DNA of 64,000 nucleotides from Terebella lapidaria (lineage: Eukaryota; Annelida; Polychaeta; Terebellida; Terebellidae), in assembly GCA_949152475.1 (NCBI GenBank), contig OX424555.1, forward strand, positions 95,637,515 to 95,701,514. Direction: 5' to 3'. A program made the position numbers and the translations under genes. How positions within the stretch are numbered: the stretch's first letter is position 1; every line of letters starts with the position of its first letter. The notes under the pieces are model-generated. The model had not been told where the DNA came from. It saw only the letters and a program-made list of their open reading frames with translations, and searched no databases. Shown one piece after another: positions 23,901 to 35,373 of this stretch.

Positions 23901-25503
23901 CATCGTTGAGTTTCCGATAGTCCACGCAGAACCTCCACGAGCCGTCCTTCTTCTTCACCATAACCACCGGACTGGCCCAAGGGCTGTCACTGGGTTCGAT
24001 GATGTCCAAGTCGAGCATCTTTTGCACCTCCTGGTCTATGACCTCTTGGTGCACTATTGCTGCCCGACGAAGACGCTGCTTGAGAGGACGCTCGTCCACG
24101 AGGTCGATGCGGTGCTTGGCGACGTCAGTCTTGCCAACCGCACCATCAGGACCCATGAACACATCCGCATACTGCCGCAGCAGTCTGCGGAGCGCTTGGC
24201 GCTGCTCTTCATCCAGCCGGTCCTTCGGAACCCGAGATTCCAAATGGTCCGGCAGGGTGAACGGATCATCTCCGGCGGCCGCCGCCGCGCACGCAGCGCG
24301 GCAGACCGGATCGTCGGGGATGACACGACTCGAAGCCGCGGGAATAGCAGTAGCTGCTATGCATCCGCGCTTCAGTACAATCGGAGCATCCGTAGGATTC
24401 ACCACAAGGATGGGCATCGCGCGGGGGTTGGACATGACCAGGGCCCCACCCAGCACGAGCCCAGTTCCTGCGGCGAAACTGCTCACGGGTTGCACTATAC
24501 ACGGACGACCATCGAGGGGCATGCGGGGACGCCGCGGCCTCGTCTCGATGATCATCTCACTCATCGGCGGCACTACTACAGTGCGCGATGTCCGCATCTG
24601 GAATGAATGCATCGGGCCCGAGCGGAAGAGGAAGTGCGTGTCCTCTCCCATCCGGAACTCGCCAGCACTAAAGTTGGCAATCACCCGGTGGACCCGTAGG
24701 AAATTCATCCCAATTATCCCGGCCGCTCCGATATCCGCCACGATCGCCTCTGTCAGATACACCTTGTCCCCAAGGGTAATAGGCAGATCGATGATGCCAT
24801 GGATACGGATGCGGTTGTCTCCCGCTCCGTAGAGCTTGTACGGTCCGGGATCTCGCAACTCGAGGTTGCGGAGTGCGGGCTCCTTCCTAAACGTTCCGGC
24901 GGCCACGAGGGTCACCTCCGAGCCTGAGTCTATGAGGAACCGGACCGGCTCCCGTCCGAAGGACAGGGGCAGGTACCAGCAGGGGTCCCTCACCAGCGCG
25001 CAGGTCGGGCGATACCTTTCGCACGTGCTGGGCTCATCTACGGAGTCCTCGCCATCCGCCTCAGCCGCGGAGGAGCTAGACTGGTCTCCAAGGACTACTT
25101 CCGGAGAAGTCATATCCACTTGGGGTCCGTCCTGCTCATCAGCGGGTGGGGCGGCATCGTTTGCCACCGAACAACTATCCCCGGACGCAGTGTTGGTCGC
25201 CACCACGTCCGGATCTAGTTTCCCTGCCGCGGGTTCCGATTCTGCTGTCCCGGAGGACCAGACCGGAACGAATTCCTCCGTTGCGGGCCAGGGAGAGCTC
25301 CCTGGTATCCGCGCGACCGCAGGCGTTCCAACAACTCCGGACACTTCAGCCAAAAGTGTCCCTGCTTTCCGCAGAAGTAGCAGGGACGGTTCTGAGCTGG
25401 TCCGGAGGTGAACGCGCAACATTCTGCGGCTCCCGGAGCTTCGAGCCCGGCGCAGTGCGCAATCATCTGCGCGGCGCCGAGGTCGTATTCCTCTATGTCG
25501 CAC
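20908..25503 (-). pseudogene. Gypsy pol region: protease, RT, RNase H, integrase
   Basis: Domains follow the Ty3/Gypsy order. An aspartic protease has FLIDSGSEVTLV near residue 190. Reverse transcriptase spans about residues 470-660, with FCVDYRKLN, the LDLASGYWQ motif and the catalytic YIDD near residue 625. RNase H follows from about 765 to 890, with DTDAS and HGNADGLSR. Integrase has an HHCC zinc-binding region ending CAACPRC and a D,D-35-E core seen in ALDIL, HSDQGTQFES and DGQVERFN. Its tail has a GPY/F-type module with WIGPFTV and no chromodomain. The region overlaps gag, as is usual for families that make Gag-Pol by frameshifting. It is treated here as a fossil part of the element; coding integrity is near complete. 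Confidence 0.93.
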
Positions 25504-26510
25504 TCGTCCGAAGGCGAGCGCGGCGCGGCGACCGGTGCCGCATGTGCGGGCGCCCCTGTAGAGGGTGCCGGCGCACTAACCCACTGCTGGGTAGGTTCCC
25601 TGGCGGGTTCCCGGACGACCGGGTCCTGCCACGGGGTTACCTGCGATGCCTTGACCGGAGGAGGAGTCGCCACCTGCGCGGGTACAGCCGGGGCCGGAGC
25701 CGAGGCTGGAGGCAACTGTCTAGGACGGACAGCCATCTCAAGCGCAAGCGCGGAGTCTATCGCCTCCTCCATCGATCGCTTTTCATGGGTGGCCAGCCCG
25801 TACGCTAGGTGGTAAGGCTGGCCATCGATGAACTGATCGATCAGCATCGTCTCAAACCGTCTGGAGTCCATGTCCGGAAAGGCTCTCCGGCCGAGTATGC
25901 GTAAGCTGTACGCATAGTCTGTCACGGACTCAGTCGGCTGGCGGATACGCGCCTTGAACTCTCGTTCAGACTGCCGCCGATTGGTCGTCGGCGGGAACAG
26001 CAGGCGAAGTTGACGAGCAACCTCGCCGAACGTCACTGTTCCTACCGGCAGACACGGCATCACGCGGAGAGCTTTCCCTTCCAGGCTCCCCGCGAGGACG
26101 TGTCCAGCCTCAGGCTGGGACCATCCTTCGTACACGGCGGTACGCCATACCTGGAGCAAGTAGTCCTCCAAGTCGGCGTTATCCCCGTTGAACCGTTTCC
26201 GCCACGAAGAGTGGTCGGGCCCGTCATCGCGTTTGTTACGCGCCCGACGTGCGGTCCCGGCTCCGGGGTCGTCCGTGTACTGCGGCAAGTTCCGCGCGCT
26301 TCCCGCGCCTGCGGCGGAGTCTGCCGGAGCAAACATCGACGCCGCGGACATAGGAGCAGGGAAGCTCACGTTTGCCGCCGGGATCATTCCCGCTGAAAAC
26401 CCACTCTGGCTAGGTGCGGGCGGGGCTCCCATCGAACCTACTGGGTAGGCTCCAGAAGGGGCGGCAAAGCTTGGGGCCGAAGCCGCCTGTTGCCACTGCC
26501 CGTCCGACAC
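25215..26510 (-). pseudogene. Gypsy gag
   Basis: A frame of about 430 residues. The N-terminal third is rich in Ala, Pro and Gly. The middle (about residues 95-230) has the charged, tryptophan-bearing look of a retrotransposon capsid region (SWRKRFNGDNADLEDYLLQV, then EREFKARIRQPTESVTDYAY). A CCHC zinc knuckle, CYFCGKQGHFWLKC, stands near residue 380, and the tail is basic. This is the nucleic-acid-packaging structural protein of the element. It overlaps the start of the pol region, as expected. Confidence 0.9.
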
Positions 26511-27424
26511 ACTGTACGTGCCAGGGTAAGTCGACCACGCGCTCCAACCGTCGGAACGGTCGACGCGGTCGCCAACGTGGTGCCTCCGAGCCGCGGAGCA
26601 GGCGCGGGTCCCATTGCGGGGGCCACTGGCGCCTGCGGACTCGGCAGGACTTGGGGAGGGGCTACTGGCCCAGACATCCCCGGACTTAGGGTGACCGACG
26701 GGTCAACGCTCGAATGCAGCTGATTCCGCTTGAACAGTACAAGCGCCTCGGAAATCAGCCACCTCTCCCTCTCCGTCAAAGGCCCCGAGTTGCCTTGTGA
26801 CAGCGGAGAAGGGGAGCGGTTCCGCCGGTCTGATCGTCCCTGATGGGGCGACCGGGCGCGGTCATAGCGCCCGAGGGGGGCCAGCTCGCCAAGTGCGTCG
26901 GTGAGCTGATCCACCACACTGCCCGGTGCGGACCGACCAGGACCTATGCCGGAGGCTCGCGAGGGAGCCCACCCGGCCGGGTGCGGCATCTGGTATGACT
27001 GGTCCGCTCGTCCAGAAGGACCCGCATGCATCGGCGCTCGATTCCGGACGCTCGAAGGCGTCTTATGGAAGGGTGCCGATTGCCACGGATCTGTTCTGGG
27101 CACGGGCGGGCGCGGCGTAGAGCCGTTGCCAGCTCCACCCACCGCGCCTAACACGTCAAGGTCCGGCCTTGACGGCAACTCCTGCTGCGGCCCCGCGGGG
27201 CCCGACTCTACGTCCGAAGACGGAGCCAGGGACGCCGGAGTCGTCTCCGCGGACGGGGTCTTGTCCACGGAGGTTTCCGCGCGTTCCTTCCGGCCGCCGG
27301 AGTCGTCCGGAGACGTCTCACGGGGGCTGTCGCGCGACCGGGTGTGGTCCGCGACATTTCCACCCTTATCCCTCCCCTTGGATTCATCGGCCTTATCTTT
27401 GGCCTTCTCTTTCGCTCTCGTCAT
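26438..27424 (-). other. Unexplained low-complexity reading frame upstream of gag
   Basis: A frame of 328 codons lies in the leader between primer site and gag. It starts with a Lys/Glu/Asp-rich stretch (MTRAKEKAKDKADESKGRDK), then runs through Ser/Pro/Asp-rich and Arg-rich low-complexity sequence with no recognised domain. It could be a separate leader protein, an N-terminal Gag extension, or simply open by virtue of high GC. I cannot assign a function. Confidence 0.5.
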
Positions 27425-27517
27425 TCTTTGAGACGTCCTTGAGGAGCGGGCGATCCCCAGGGACTAAGGAGGCTACAACACTGTGACGGTAGGCTGCGAT
27501 GGAACACTGTCGGACTG

Positions 27518-27535
27518 ATCCTGGTCACGGCACCA
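27518..27535 (-). other. Primer-binding site for tRNA-His
   Basis: One base inside the upstream LTR, the element's strand reads TGGTGCCGTGACCAGGAT. This is the complement of the 3' end of an invertebrate tRNA-His including CCA, as I recall the fly sequence (...ATCCTGGTCACGGCA). Acceptor and T-stem bases both fit over 18 positions. Confidence 0.8.
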
Positions 27536-27536
27536 A

Positions 27537-28271
27537 TGTAAAGTTATTGACTACCGTCCGCTCTTCGGGATCCTCGAGGATAGTCCTCTCTCATCCGAGT
27601 CCTTGCGGACGCGCATCCGCTATTCCGGATCCTCGCGGCAGGGCCGCTCACCGGAGGTCGCGGCGGACACGGTAACTACTTCATCATTAACGGTAACCAG
27701 GTAACAGCCCACCCGACACTCCCAGGCCTACGGACACCGTTCAGAAACTGGTTCATCACCACGGTGTTAACTGGCGGGGCCTGGCGAGCCGCGGTCTGCC
27801 TCGGGGACGGAACCCCGTACAGTCCGACATGCTGGCCAGAGCCTCTGTCACATGTCCCGGGAAGGGAGAGAGCTGGCGATCCACAGGGCCGAAGGCCCCC
27901 GAGTCAGCAACTCGTCTCTCCCAGCCCGGGCCTCCCCACGGAAATCGTCCCCAGGGCTCTAGGAGCCCACTACTCAGACCCAGGGAACACAAAGCTCATG
28001 GCGAGCCTCGTGTGCGTCCTAGTCTCGATCTTGGACAATCTCCTCGAACGAGTCGCTTCCAGTGTATATATAATACGCCAGAAACTGCAGGGCGCACGCG
28101 AGGTTAAATCGATCCATTGTTATAGTTTACTGGAGCGTAAATTACAATACGTCGCCGTGGCAACGCACGCTCGAACGGAGCATGTCAAAACAAGGCCAAG
28201 TACAGAAAGGCCACATAAATGGCTTTTATGTTTACAATCACCTGCCGCGTGCTTAGGGCAAAATCGCCACA
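27537..28271 (-). repeat. Upstream (5') LTR of the Gypsy element
   Basis: 735 bp and identical at every aligned base to the downstream LTR, lacking only that copy's 14-bp tandem duplication. It carries the same candidate core-promoter motifs. Because the element reads on the minus strand, transcription would start inside this copy and run leftward. Confidence 0.96.
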
Positions 28272-28276
28272 TATAG
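28272..28276. repeat. Target site duplication TATAG, right
   Basis: An exact repeat of 17,519-17,523. The sequence on either side of the element rejoins into a stretch collinear with 47,690-47,760, a paralogous site without the insertion. Confidence 0.9.
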
Positions 28277-31200
28277 TAAGATACTCCCATTATCGCCATC
28301 TGATACGCAAATTGTAACCTATTTAAATACCAAAATTTGCTGTGAAATACATATGACGTTGCTATCATATATAATGTCTGCTAAACAACATACTAAATTA
28401 CTAACATAGTATCTACAATTACAGGTTGTACGAAGAAGGTCTTAAGCGAATTTAAATTTTTTTTCAAATAATATGGATATTGATTTTTGCACAATATACT
28501 TCACACACATTCAATCAACATCTTCATGCATCTTTCACATCTTACGAGATCCGGACACGGATACTGTTAGAGTTGGCACACTTAGCTACACACGTGGATC
28601 TATGGAGATAACTGGAAACGTCTTGGAGGCTGAAAGCCAACGTTGTCAAAGAACTCAGTCTCGGAGACATCTCGTCAGACCTTAGGCGCTCTGAAGTCGA
28701 GAACATCCCGTATCGGTGACGATTCCTGCCAGGACAGTGTCATTAGACACGTCGACTGTAGCAATCGTGGATTCGTCATAATTGGATGGATATCCAGCCT
28801 AGCGGAAGTGCTAAAACCGTAAACAAAGAGCGGTTTTATGCTTTTCTGTCATTACGCTCGCATACTTTCAATTCATGACATATCTGGTATCGCCGCTGTC
28901 TATACCAATCTCTTTACTTCTTATTGCACTGTGTTCATGTGGAATCATGTACTTTTTGATGACTAATATTGCCAAATGCATCGCTCGTTTCACTTTCGTT
29001 TGACTGTTTCCTTTCTGCATGCGACAAACCAATAGAGAATTTACATTTTATATTGATAACGTGCATGGGCAAGCACAGTTTACAGATTTGGCAGGCAATC
29101 GTGCAACAGTTGCTTTAGTCACACAAGTGTCTATTCGGGTCTAGGCTATACCGCGTCATTCAAGAGGTCATAATTCAAGAGGTCAGTCAATTTCTCAGGG
29201 AGCTGTCAAGTCGTCTTGAGACTGACCATGTCATCAAACAGCGCTGTCGTCTTTGTGTCCCTGACAACTTGAGACTGGACTCATGGCTCATGTGTCTGGG
29301 GTGTGGGAAAGAAAGAAGTGTGCGGGAGGTGGGTAAATAGGAGTAATCATCACTGATGTGGTTAAACTAATATACGTTGATGATGTTCATGTATGTTGAA
29401 AAAAAGCCGCCTGTACCTCATTATCAGCAGTAAAACATTAAAAATATATAACTTTGAGTTTTCAATTGGTCTCAGTAAAATTCTTATGTATTGGCGGTAA
29501 CAGGTTGACACTGGCTGACGAGAGCTTGTTCCGTGAAGCCCAGGGGTCCAATAGTGATTAGATCTAAATGGAATATATTGATACCTGTTTTACACTCTCC
29601 TCTACATATGTTGGTAGATTACTTACATATTGGAACTTCCGCTAACACTCTCCTAGGCCTACTGTTGGAATATGAGGTAATATGTTAATTTTTTTATATA
29701 ACTTATAATTTCCATATTTTATATAAATGTAGAACTGCAAGGTACTTTTCAAATAATTCACATGTTGAAAAGGGCCCTTGTAAAAGTGTCATTTGCGTCC
29801 AAACTGAATGTGAGATGAACGTTTGCTATTCACGCAGTTTTTGAAAAGCATTGTTTCAGGTAGTCGGTCTCATGGGAACCCACTGGGACATATTTTCGTC
29901 ATTAGCAACAGTTACCATGGGGCTGCACGAGACAGAGCTTAGACAGCCTGATCCAGGCTCAGAGGAGCCTGTGTCGCTTCGTACCCAAACACATCCGGCC
30001 CGGGTCGCGTCATCCATCAACTACTGGCAGGTTCCTACTGACACCCTTCTGTTTGTCACACGGTCCCAGCAACATGCTCTTATGGAAATGCTACAGAAAC
30101 GGTACCTGTTTTCCTGAAATCGCGATTTGATTTTTCTCCGACAGGGAAATTGAAAGGAGGGCGTAAGTTGGTGCATTGATATACTTGCATTAAACCATGC
30201 ATTCTGCTTCAATCTAAGACAAGTCTTGAAGTTGAATTGGAATCTTTTTGTCCATATGTGCTTCCGAGATCAGCACTCAATTTCAGAAACTCGAAATATC
30301 ATATATGTAGATATGATTCAGCGAGTTTGATTTCTTTTTGACAAACTCCGGTCGATATCATATCCAGGATAAATAAGTGGATCTGCCTTTGAACATGTTT
30401 TATTCGGAAAGTTTGAAATGTCTGAAGTTTTGGATATCAAAGGTAGGCGATTATCTCCTATCTACTTTCAGATAAACATGTGTTTAGTTAGTGTGAAAAC
30501 TTGGTTCACATATATCATTTTCATATATCTAAACGTATGCATAGAAGTGACTTTTCGATTTGGTTTCAGCTTATGGGAAATTTTATTACACGATGTGCAG
30601 AGTAATCCGTACTGTACAGATAGCACTATTCCATCAGGTGTACAGTAGAAACAACTACATTTAACACACTGTCTGCCCCTGATGACGCCAGTGTGTTTTG
30701 GATAAACTATTTGGTCGGGCTTTGTTTCTATTGCAAACTGTATTTTACATTTCTTATTGGCATCATCAAAATCTGACCGTATTGGTGGTAATAGATTGAT
30801 ACTTACAGCCTGGTCAATCGTTTCATAGCTAGATAAATTCCTGGATCATACCCAGCCTTTTCGACCTTTTAAACTCAATATACGTGAACATGCCTACAAA
30901 AGCATCAGAGAGCAAGTATCTGTGTATTGTGGGTATATCTGTGAGTGCCAGACTCGCTCTTAAATTGTCCATCACAATCCCAAAATACCTTCTTAATGCC
31001 GACTACCTGTCAAAATCCTATCGCCTAAAGTAAACACATGGCTCTTGAGCACATATCATATATACCATCTCCCAGTTTCCGTCCAAAAGTGAGACCCATT
31101 ATCTCTACCATCATATTGTGTAAACAGAAAGCCGTCTTCAAACCCAAACAATTCACGACTGCCCGGGCATGCTATCCATTGTTGCTGACTATTGTTTCGT

Positions 31201-31990
31201 AGCTGGAGGCAGAAGTATTTCTCCATAACTGGCAGAAGAAGTAAACAACTTCCAGATGAAACGCTGTTTTGGCTAAACCCCTTGAGATGTGCAAACAAAA
31301 TGGCTGAGATATTGACAACATGTATGTGATCTTACCCGTCAAAACTTAAGCATACTTTTGTAGTGTTGTAGTAGAACTATTTATGAGAATATGAACATAT
31401 GTTGTTATTGTTAGTCAATCGCCATGCTGTTTGCGTAGTTACATAGTTTTCGTTCTAGAAATCAAGCTCTAGGTATCCAAGGATTTACATATGCGTTGTT
31501 TACCAACACGAGGCATTGAATATTGATCTTTGGCCCAATGACTTCGCAGGGCCCGAGTAAACTTGACGACCCAAGTTAACTTCGACTGTTGTTGACTCTA
31601 AAAACGTAGGTTTGGCTGCAAAGTCAATGAAATATATTGAATTTGAATATTCAAATTCAACTCATTCTATATAGCTTGACGTCTTGTTTGTTTCATTCGG
31701 CTCTCATATCTAAAGTTGTACTTATGTTAGGAAGAGTACCATCTCAAGTTCTGAGGGATTTGACCTTGTGGACCAGGGCTGTTCGAGGTTGACATCCTGC
31801 ACGCCTCTATAGAAACCTTGTTGACACCAGTCGTTGAGAACCTTCTCTACTGGCTGGGGATTGGCTTATCAGTGAATTCGACACTTCAAAGGAATCGTCC
31901 ACACGAGATGAAGGTCACATGATATGTCGATGTCAGAGTTGGCAGTCCCAAATGCGACATGTGCATTGCATCAAGTATCTTCAACAGATG
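28277..31990 (+). repeat. Large segmental-duplication unit, copy 1, right part
   Basis: This continues unit 1 after the Gypsy insertion. It is collinear with about 47,720-51,990, with 56,345-59,530 and with 62,389-64,000. Anchors are 28,545-28,830 with 48,000-48,240 and 62,565-62,825; 29,850-30,110 with 49,590-49,860 and 56,965-57,235; 30,890-31,320 with 50,760-51,240 and 58,060-58,550; 31,740-31,960 with 51,745-51,975 and 59,265-59,515. Open frames of up to 88 codons are not kept across copies. No gene is recognised. Confidence 0.85.
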
Positions 31991-32019
31991 TGAACTATGC
32001 ACATTCATATGTAGGTTAG

Positions 32020-32500
32020 TGTAACGTTTGACGCTCGCTACCTAGGGCGCAAGTGCCCCGCACTGCGGCACGGTCACGCCGGGTGCCGTAATTACTCAAC
32101 TATAACCAGGTAACAGTCCACCGAACTGTGAGTGCATCACAGTAATACATTACTCAGACATTGCATCATCACGGTAATGTAGCCCGATGTGACGAGCCCG
32201 TAATGCCATGGGCGTGGTGCCCGGAACCCGCGCACTTGGGCGTGTTGCTGGCCGGCCTCGCCGATGGCCCTGACGGTCTGCCAGAGCCTGTGTCGTGCCA
32301 TCCCGGGGCGAGAGACTACCGTTCCACTGGGTGTGCGCCCCCGAATCGAAGTAGCTCCCCTCCTTGGCCCCAATTGGAAATCATTTGCCCCCGGGGTCCT
32401 AGCACACCCACTTAGCCAGGAAAAGGAGACGTAGAGCACATGGCCGTGCCCGCCGTCGTCCTCTCGCCTTGACTGCTCTGAGGCAACTCCAAGTAAGCAA
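32020..32500 (-). repeat. Old solo LTR or LTR fragment related to the Gypsy LTR
   Basis: A GC-rich island starting TGTAACG follows the order of motifs in the intact LTR but is well diverged: AACCAGGTAACAG.CCACC, CCAGAGCCT.TGTC, CCCGGG..GAGAGA, GGCCCC/GCCCCC near CGA.TC, GGAAATC and CC..GGG.(C/T)CTAG. The left edge is clear, the right edge is not, and no matching target duplication was found. It is a fossil of a related but distinct, much older family. Confidence 0.7.
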
Positions 32501-32862
32501 GACGAGCTGATCGGCAATGGTGTGCATTGCCATTATGTCTTGTTTCGTGGTCTTCTCTTGATCTACTCTGGTCCGGGTGACGGTTCATTTTTTCGGACTG
32601 GATGGATTTGTCCCTAGGATTCCATTCCGAGGATTACACAGCACAGCAATCATTTGAATTGCACAGTGAATTATGTACACTCGACATGAAATGTTCGGCA
32701 GATATTATCATGATGAATGCATGCAGCTTGTTCAGAAAGTTCTAGCGCAGTTTGTCAGATTAACTCGATAGAGATGCACGGGCATAATAATCTCTCTATG
32801 GTATCTGTAATTTCTAACATTGATTTATCAAATTTCACACAGCTACGTGATCTTACATATGT

Positions 32863-33780
32863 AAGAAATTCTTTGGGATTTATATAGACGAATGTTTCAC
32901 GTGGAATGAGCAAATTCAACACATATGTAGAAAAAATTCTAGCGGTCTGTATGCCATTAATGCTTCGAAACGTATACTTTCATCAGCCAATTTACGGCTT
33001 CTGTATTACTCCCTAGTGCATCCTCACCTATTATATGGGATAATGTTGTGGGGTTCAGCTCCCAAATCACAATTGCGCCGCATTGAAATACTACAGAAAA
33101 AGTGTGTCCGGAATATAATGAAAGCAGCTTACAATGATCACACTGCACCCTTAATCGCTAACTGAAAATTCCGAAACTAAACGATATGTACAATATTCAG
33201 TTAGCCAAATTTATGTACCAGTTCACTAACAAAAGCCTACCGCCTCCCTTGCTCTCGATGTTCAAGTCAAATCGTGAAATTCACTCTCATAATACTAGGC
33301 GAAGTAATAACCCACATATACTGAAGCCCGAATCTGTCCGTATGATAAAAACATTCGTTTATCAAGGCCCTAAACTATGGCAGGACTTGCCCAATGATAT
33401 ACGTACATCATTATCAAAAGCCTCAGTCATACGCACCATCAAATGTTTCTATATCAGACAATACTGTTGACTGTCTCCACGAAGCTCCCACTCTCTTCAA
33501 CTCACAGTGAACATTTCAGTTCGTGTATACCTCTTACCACTATATCCTGATCCGCAAAAAATGGTAAAATATTCACATATTGATTTTCAAAATTGTGTTT
33601 ATTCCTCAGTATGTATGTATATATTTATGTATCGGGGCACTACCGTTACATACATTTATGTCTTGTAGTGCTCCTAGGGCCAAACGCACAATGTTATATT
33701 GTATTCGAAAAATGAATTCGAATGTATGTATATATATATGAATATGTAGGTGATTGGTTCTGAATAAACATTACATCACA
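32863..33780 (+). mobile_element. 5'-truncated CR1-like LINE, C-terminal RT region and 3' UTR
   Basis: Translation shows the end of a non-LTR reverse transcriptase: FFGIYIDECFTWNEQI, then LVHPHLLYGIMLWGS, LQKKCVRNIMKAAYNDHTAPL, then PKLNDMYNIQLAKFMYQF, HNTRRSNN and GPKLWQDLPNDIR. The frame shifts near 33,155-33,165, and the final 94 codons (33,186-33,470) are open. A 3' UTR follows with TATG repeats, ending TGAATAAACATTACATCAC. The 5' truncation is usual for LINEs. Best guess is a CR1/Jockey-group family; the clade is unsure. Confidence 0.85.
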
Positions 33781-35059
33781 TGATGTGTCTCATTCATTGG
33801 CGTATCAGACACAGCCCACGTGCATGCAAAATCTGTTGGTTTATTCATGAATAATTTAACGAATTCTTGAAATTTATCCGTTTACAGATATATATCTCAG
33901 TTTCACTACTTACTATTCACTGAACATCCCCATCTTTTTCACAATCAATGATTTTGACTGCAATTTATCAGTGATTGGAAGCCCAAACATGTATAGAGCA
34001 TGTTTCGAAACGAATTGAAGTTCATGTGTATAATTATGGCAATATCAATGTTTGCAATCTGCATTAGTCAAGATTAACATTTGGCAATATGTAGGCGGGC
34101 CATCGTTCCTGAAGACACAAAGTTGTCCTGTCCGCTTGATGACATTTCAGAGCAGAGACGAACCTTTGCTAATTGCAAATTTATCAGTAAAAAGCCTCTC
34201 TTGCGTGGAAGTCCCCAACCTCATCTAAGCAGTAAACAGATCGTCAACTTTTAATGACCATTGTTATAAATAATAAAGCAGTCTGGTCAGAGGAATCAGA
34301 GAATGACCCAGTAAATGCCCTATGTACAGGATTAAGGGAAGTCACCACCCATACAGCGAGTTTCAAAGAGATACATGTGTCGACGCCATTGACGTGATAT
34401 GAGCTGGCTAAATACCGGATTAACACTGGTGAGAACAAAGGTATTTTACTACATGTACCAATATATTCATAAGAATAAAAAAAGATAAAAAAAATTTAAT
34501 ATAGTTACAAGGATATCAATCTGACACATATGTTTTGTCAATTGTCTTTTTATGGGTATATTCCTGAGCATAATTGTTCAGATTTTGTGAAATTTGATAG
34601 AAAAATGTTCGACGTTGATTTTGGAAAGTATTCTATAGCTTCTGGCGTACTGTGTTTTATGTTTTCCTAGCCATAAATACTCTCTATAATTTTCACGTCG
34701 CCTGAGAAGATGCCATTATCACTGCCTGTCACGGTCATAAAATGTGTCAGAAGAAATCATAAAATATTTTTGAGGGGAGGTGCGGAAAACAAGACATTAT
34801 TATTATATATGTATAGACACCAAATTGTTTGTTTTAATTACCAAAACACATTTGCGTCCTCATATTTGTGGAGCAACGCACGAATAGCTTAAACCAAACT
34901 TAATGAGATTCATAAATAATGTCCGAAAATATATCGCAGTTTATGCCAAAAGCTTTTAGAACATGGTGTAATTTGATTTTTCTGCAAAAAAATTCTCGTT
35001 CTCGTGAAGTGAAACATGTTATGGTTACACCGGGTCGTGGACATTCAGGGTAAGATACA

Positions 35060-35373
35060 ATCGCTCCTATAGTAATTTATACTTCGCTACTTGTTTCTCA
35101 TTTAACGAACTTTGTTATGGATGAAATAATTTGTTTTTTCTCACAAATGTTGTTGTTTAAGGTTTCAGGTTTTCTATATTAGCATCATAATATCTTAATA
35201 CCCATTTTTGTGAAATGTCGAACCATATACATAAGTGTTATTTGATAGTGATATGCAATAAACATTATTCTGAGTGTTGCAGGTCATTCTTTTTATTTGT
35301 CATTCCATCACAAAAAACAACACTATAATGATAAATCAATAAATAACACAATTATTATCACGATTCCTTCCGG
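35060..35373 (+). repeat. Local duplication, copy a
   Basis: 314 bp are about 99% identical to 36,834-37,146. Flanking sequence also pairs up (34,985-35,056 with 36,600-36,672; 35,373-35,990 with 37,588-38,215), but copy b holds two extra stretches (36,676-36,833 and 37,147-37,587). The tie is far closer than that between units 1 and 2, so the event is recent. Confidence 0.9.

Larger units (their letters stand above)
17524..28271 (-). mobile_element. Young Ty3/Gypsy LTR retrotransposon
   Basis: The element is flanked by TATAG duplications and has LTRs of 749 and 735 bp that begin TGTGGCG and end TTTACA on its own strand. It carries a tRNA-His primer site, a polypurine tract, Gag with a CCHC knuckle, and a pol region ordered protease, reverse transcriptase, RNase H, integrase, which is the Ty3/Gypsy (Metaviridae) order. 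The LTRs show no base substitutions between them, so the insertion is very recent. It looks close to whole, with about one apparent interruption in the coding region. It is GC-rich and full of CpG, unlike its surroundings. No envelope-like gene or chromodomain is evident. I do not assign a clade. Confidence 0.96.

Noticed and set aside
22792-25808. Plus-strand frames of up to 277 codons across the pol region.
   Set aside because: They are complements of the strongly supported minus-strand pol domains and have Arg/Ser-rich nonsense composition.
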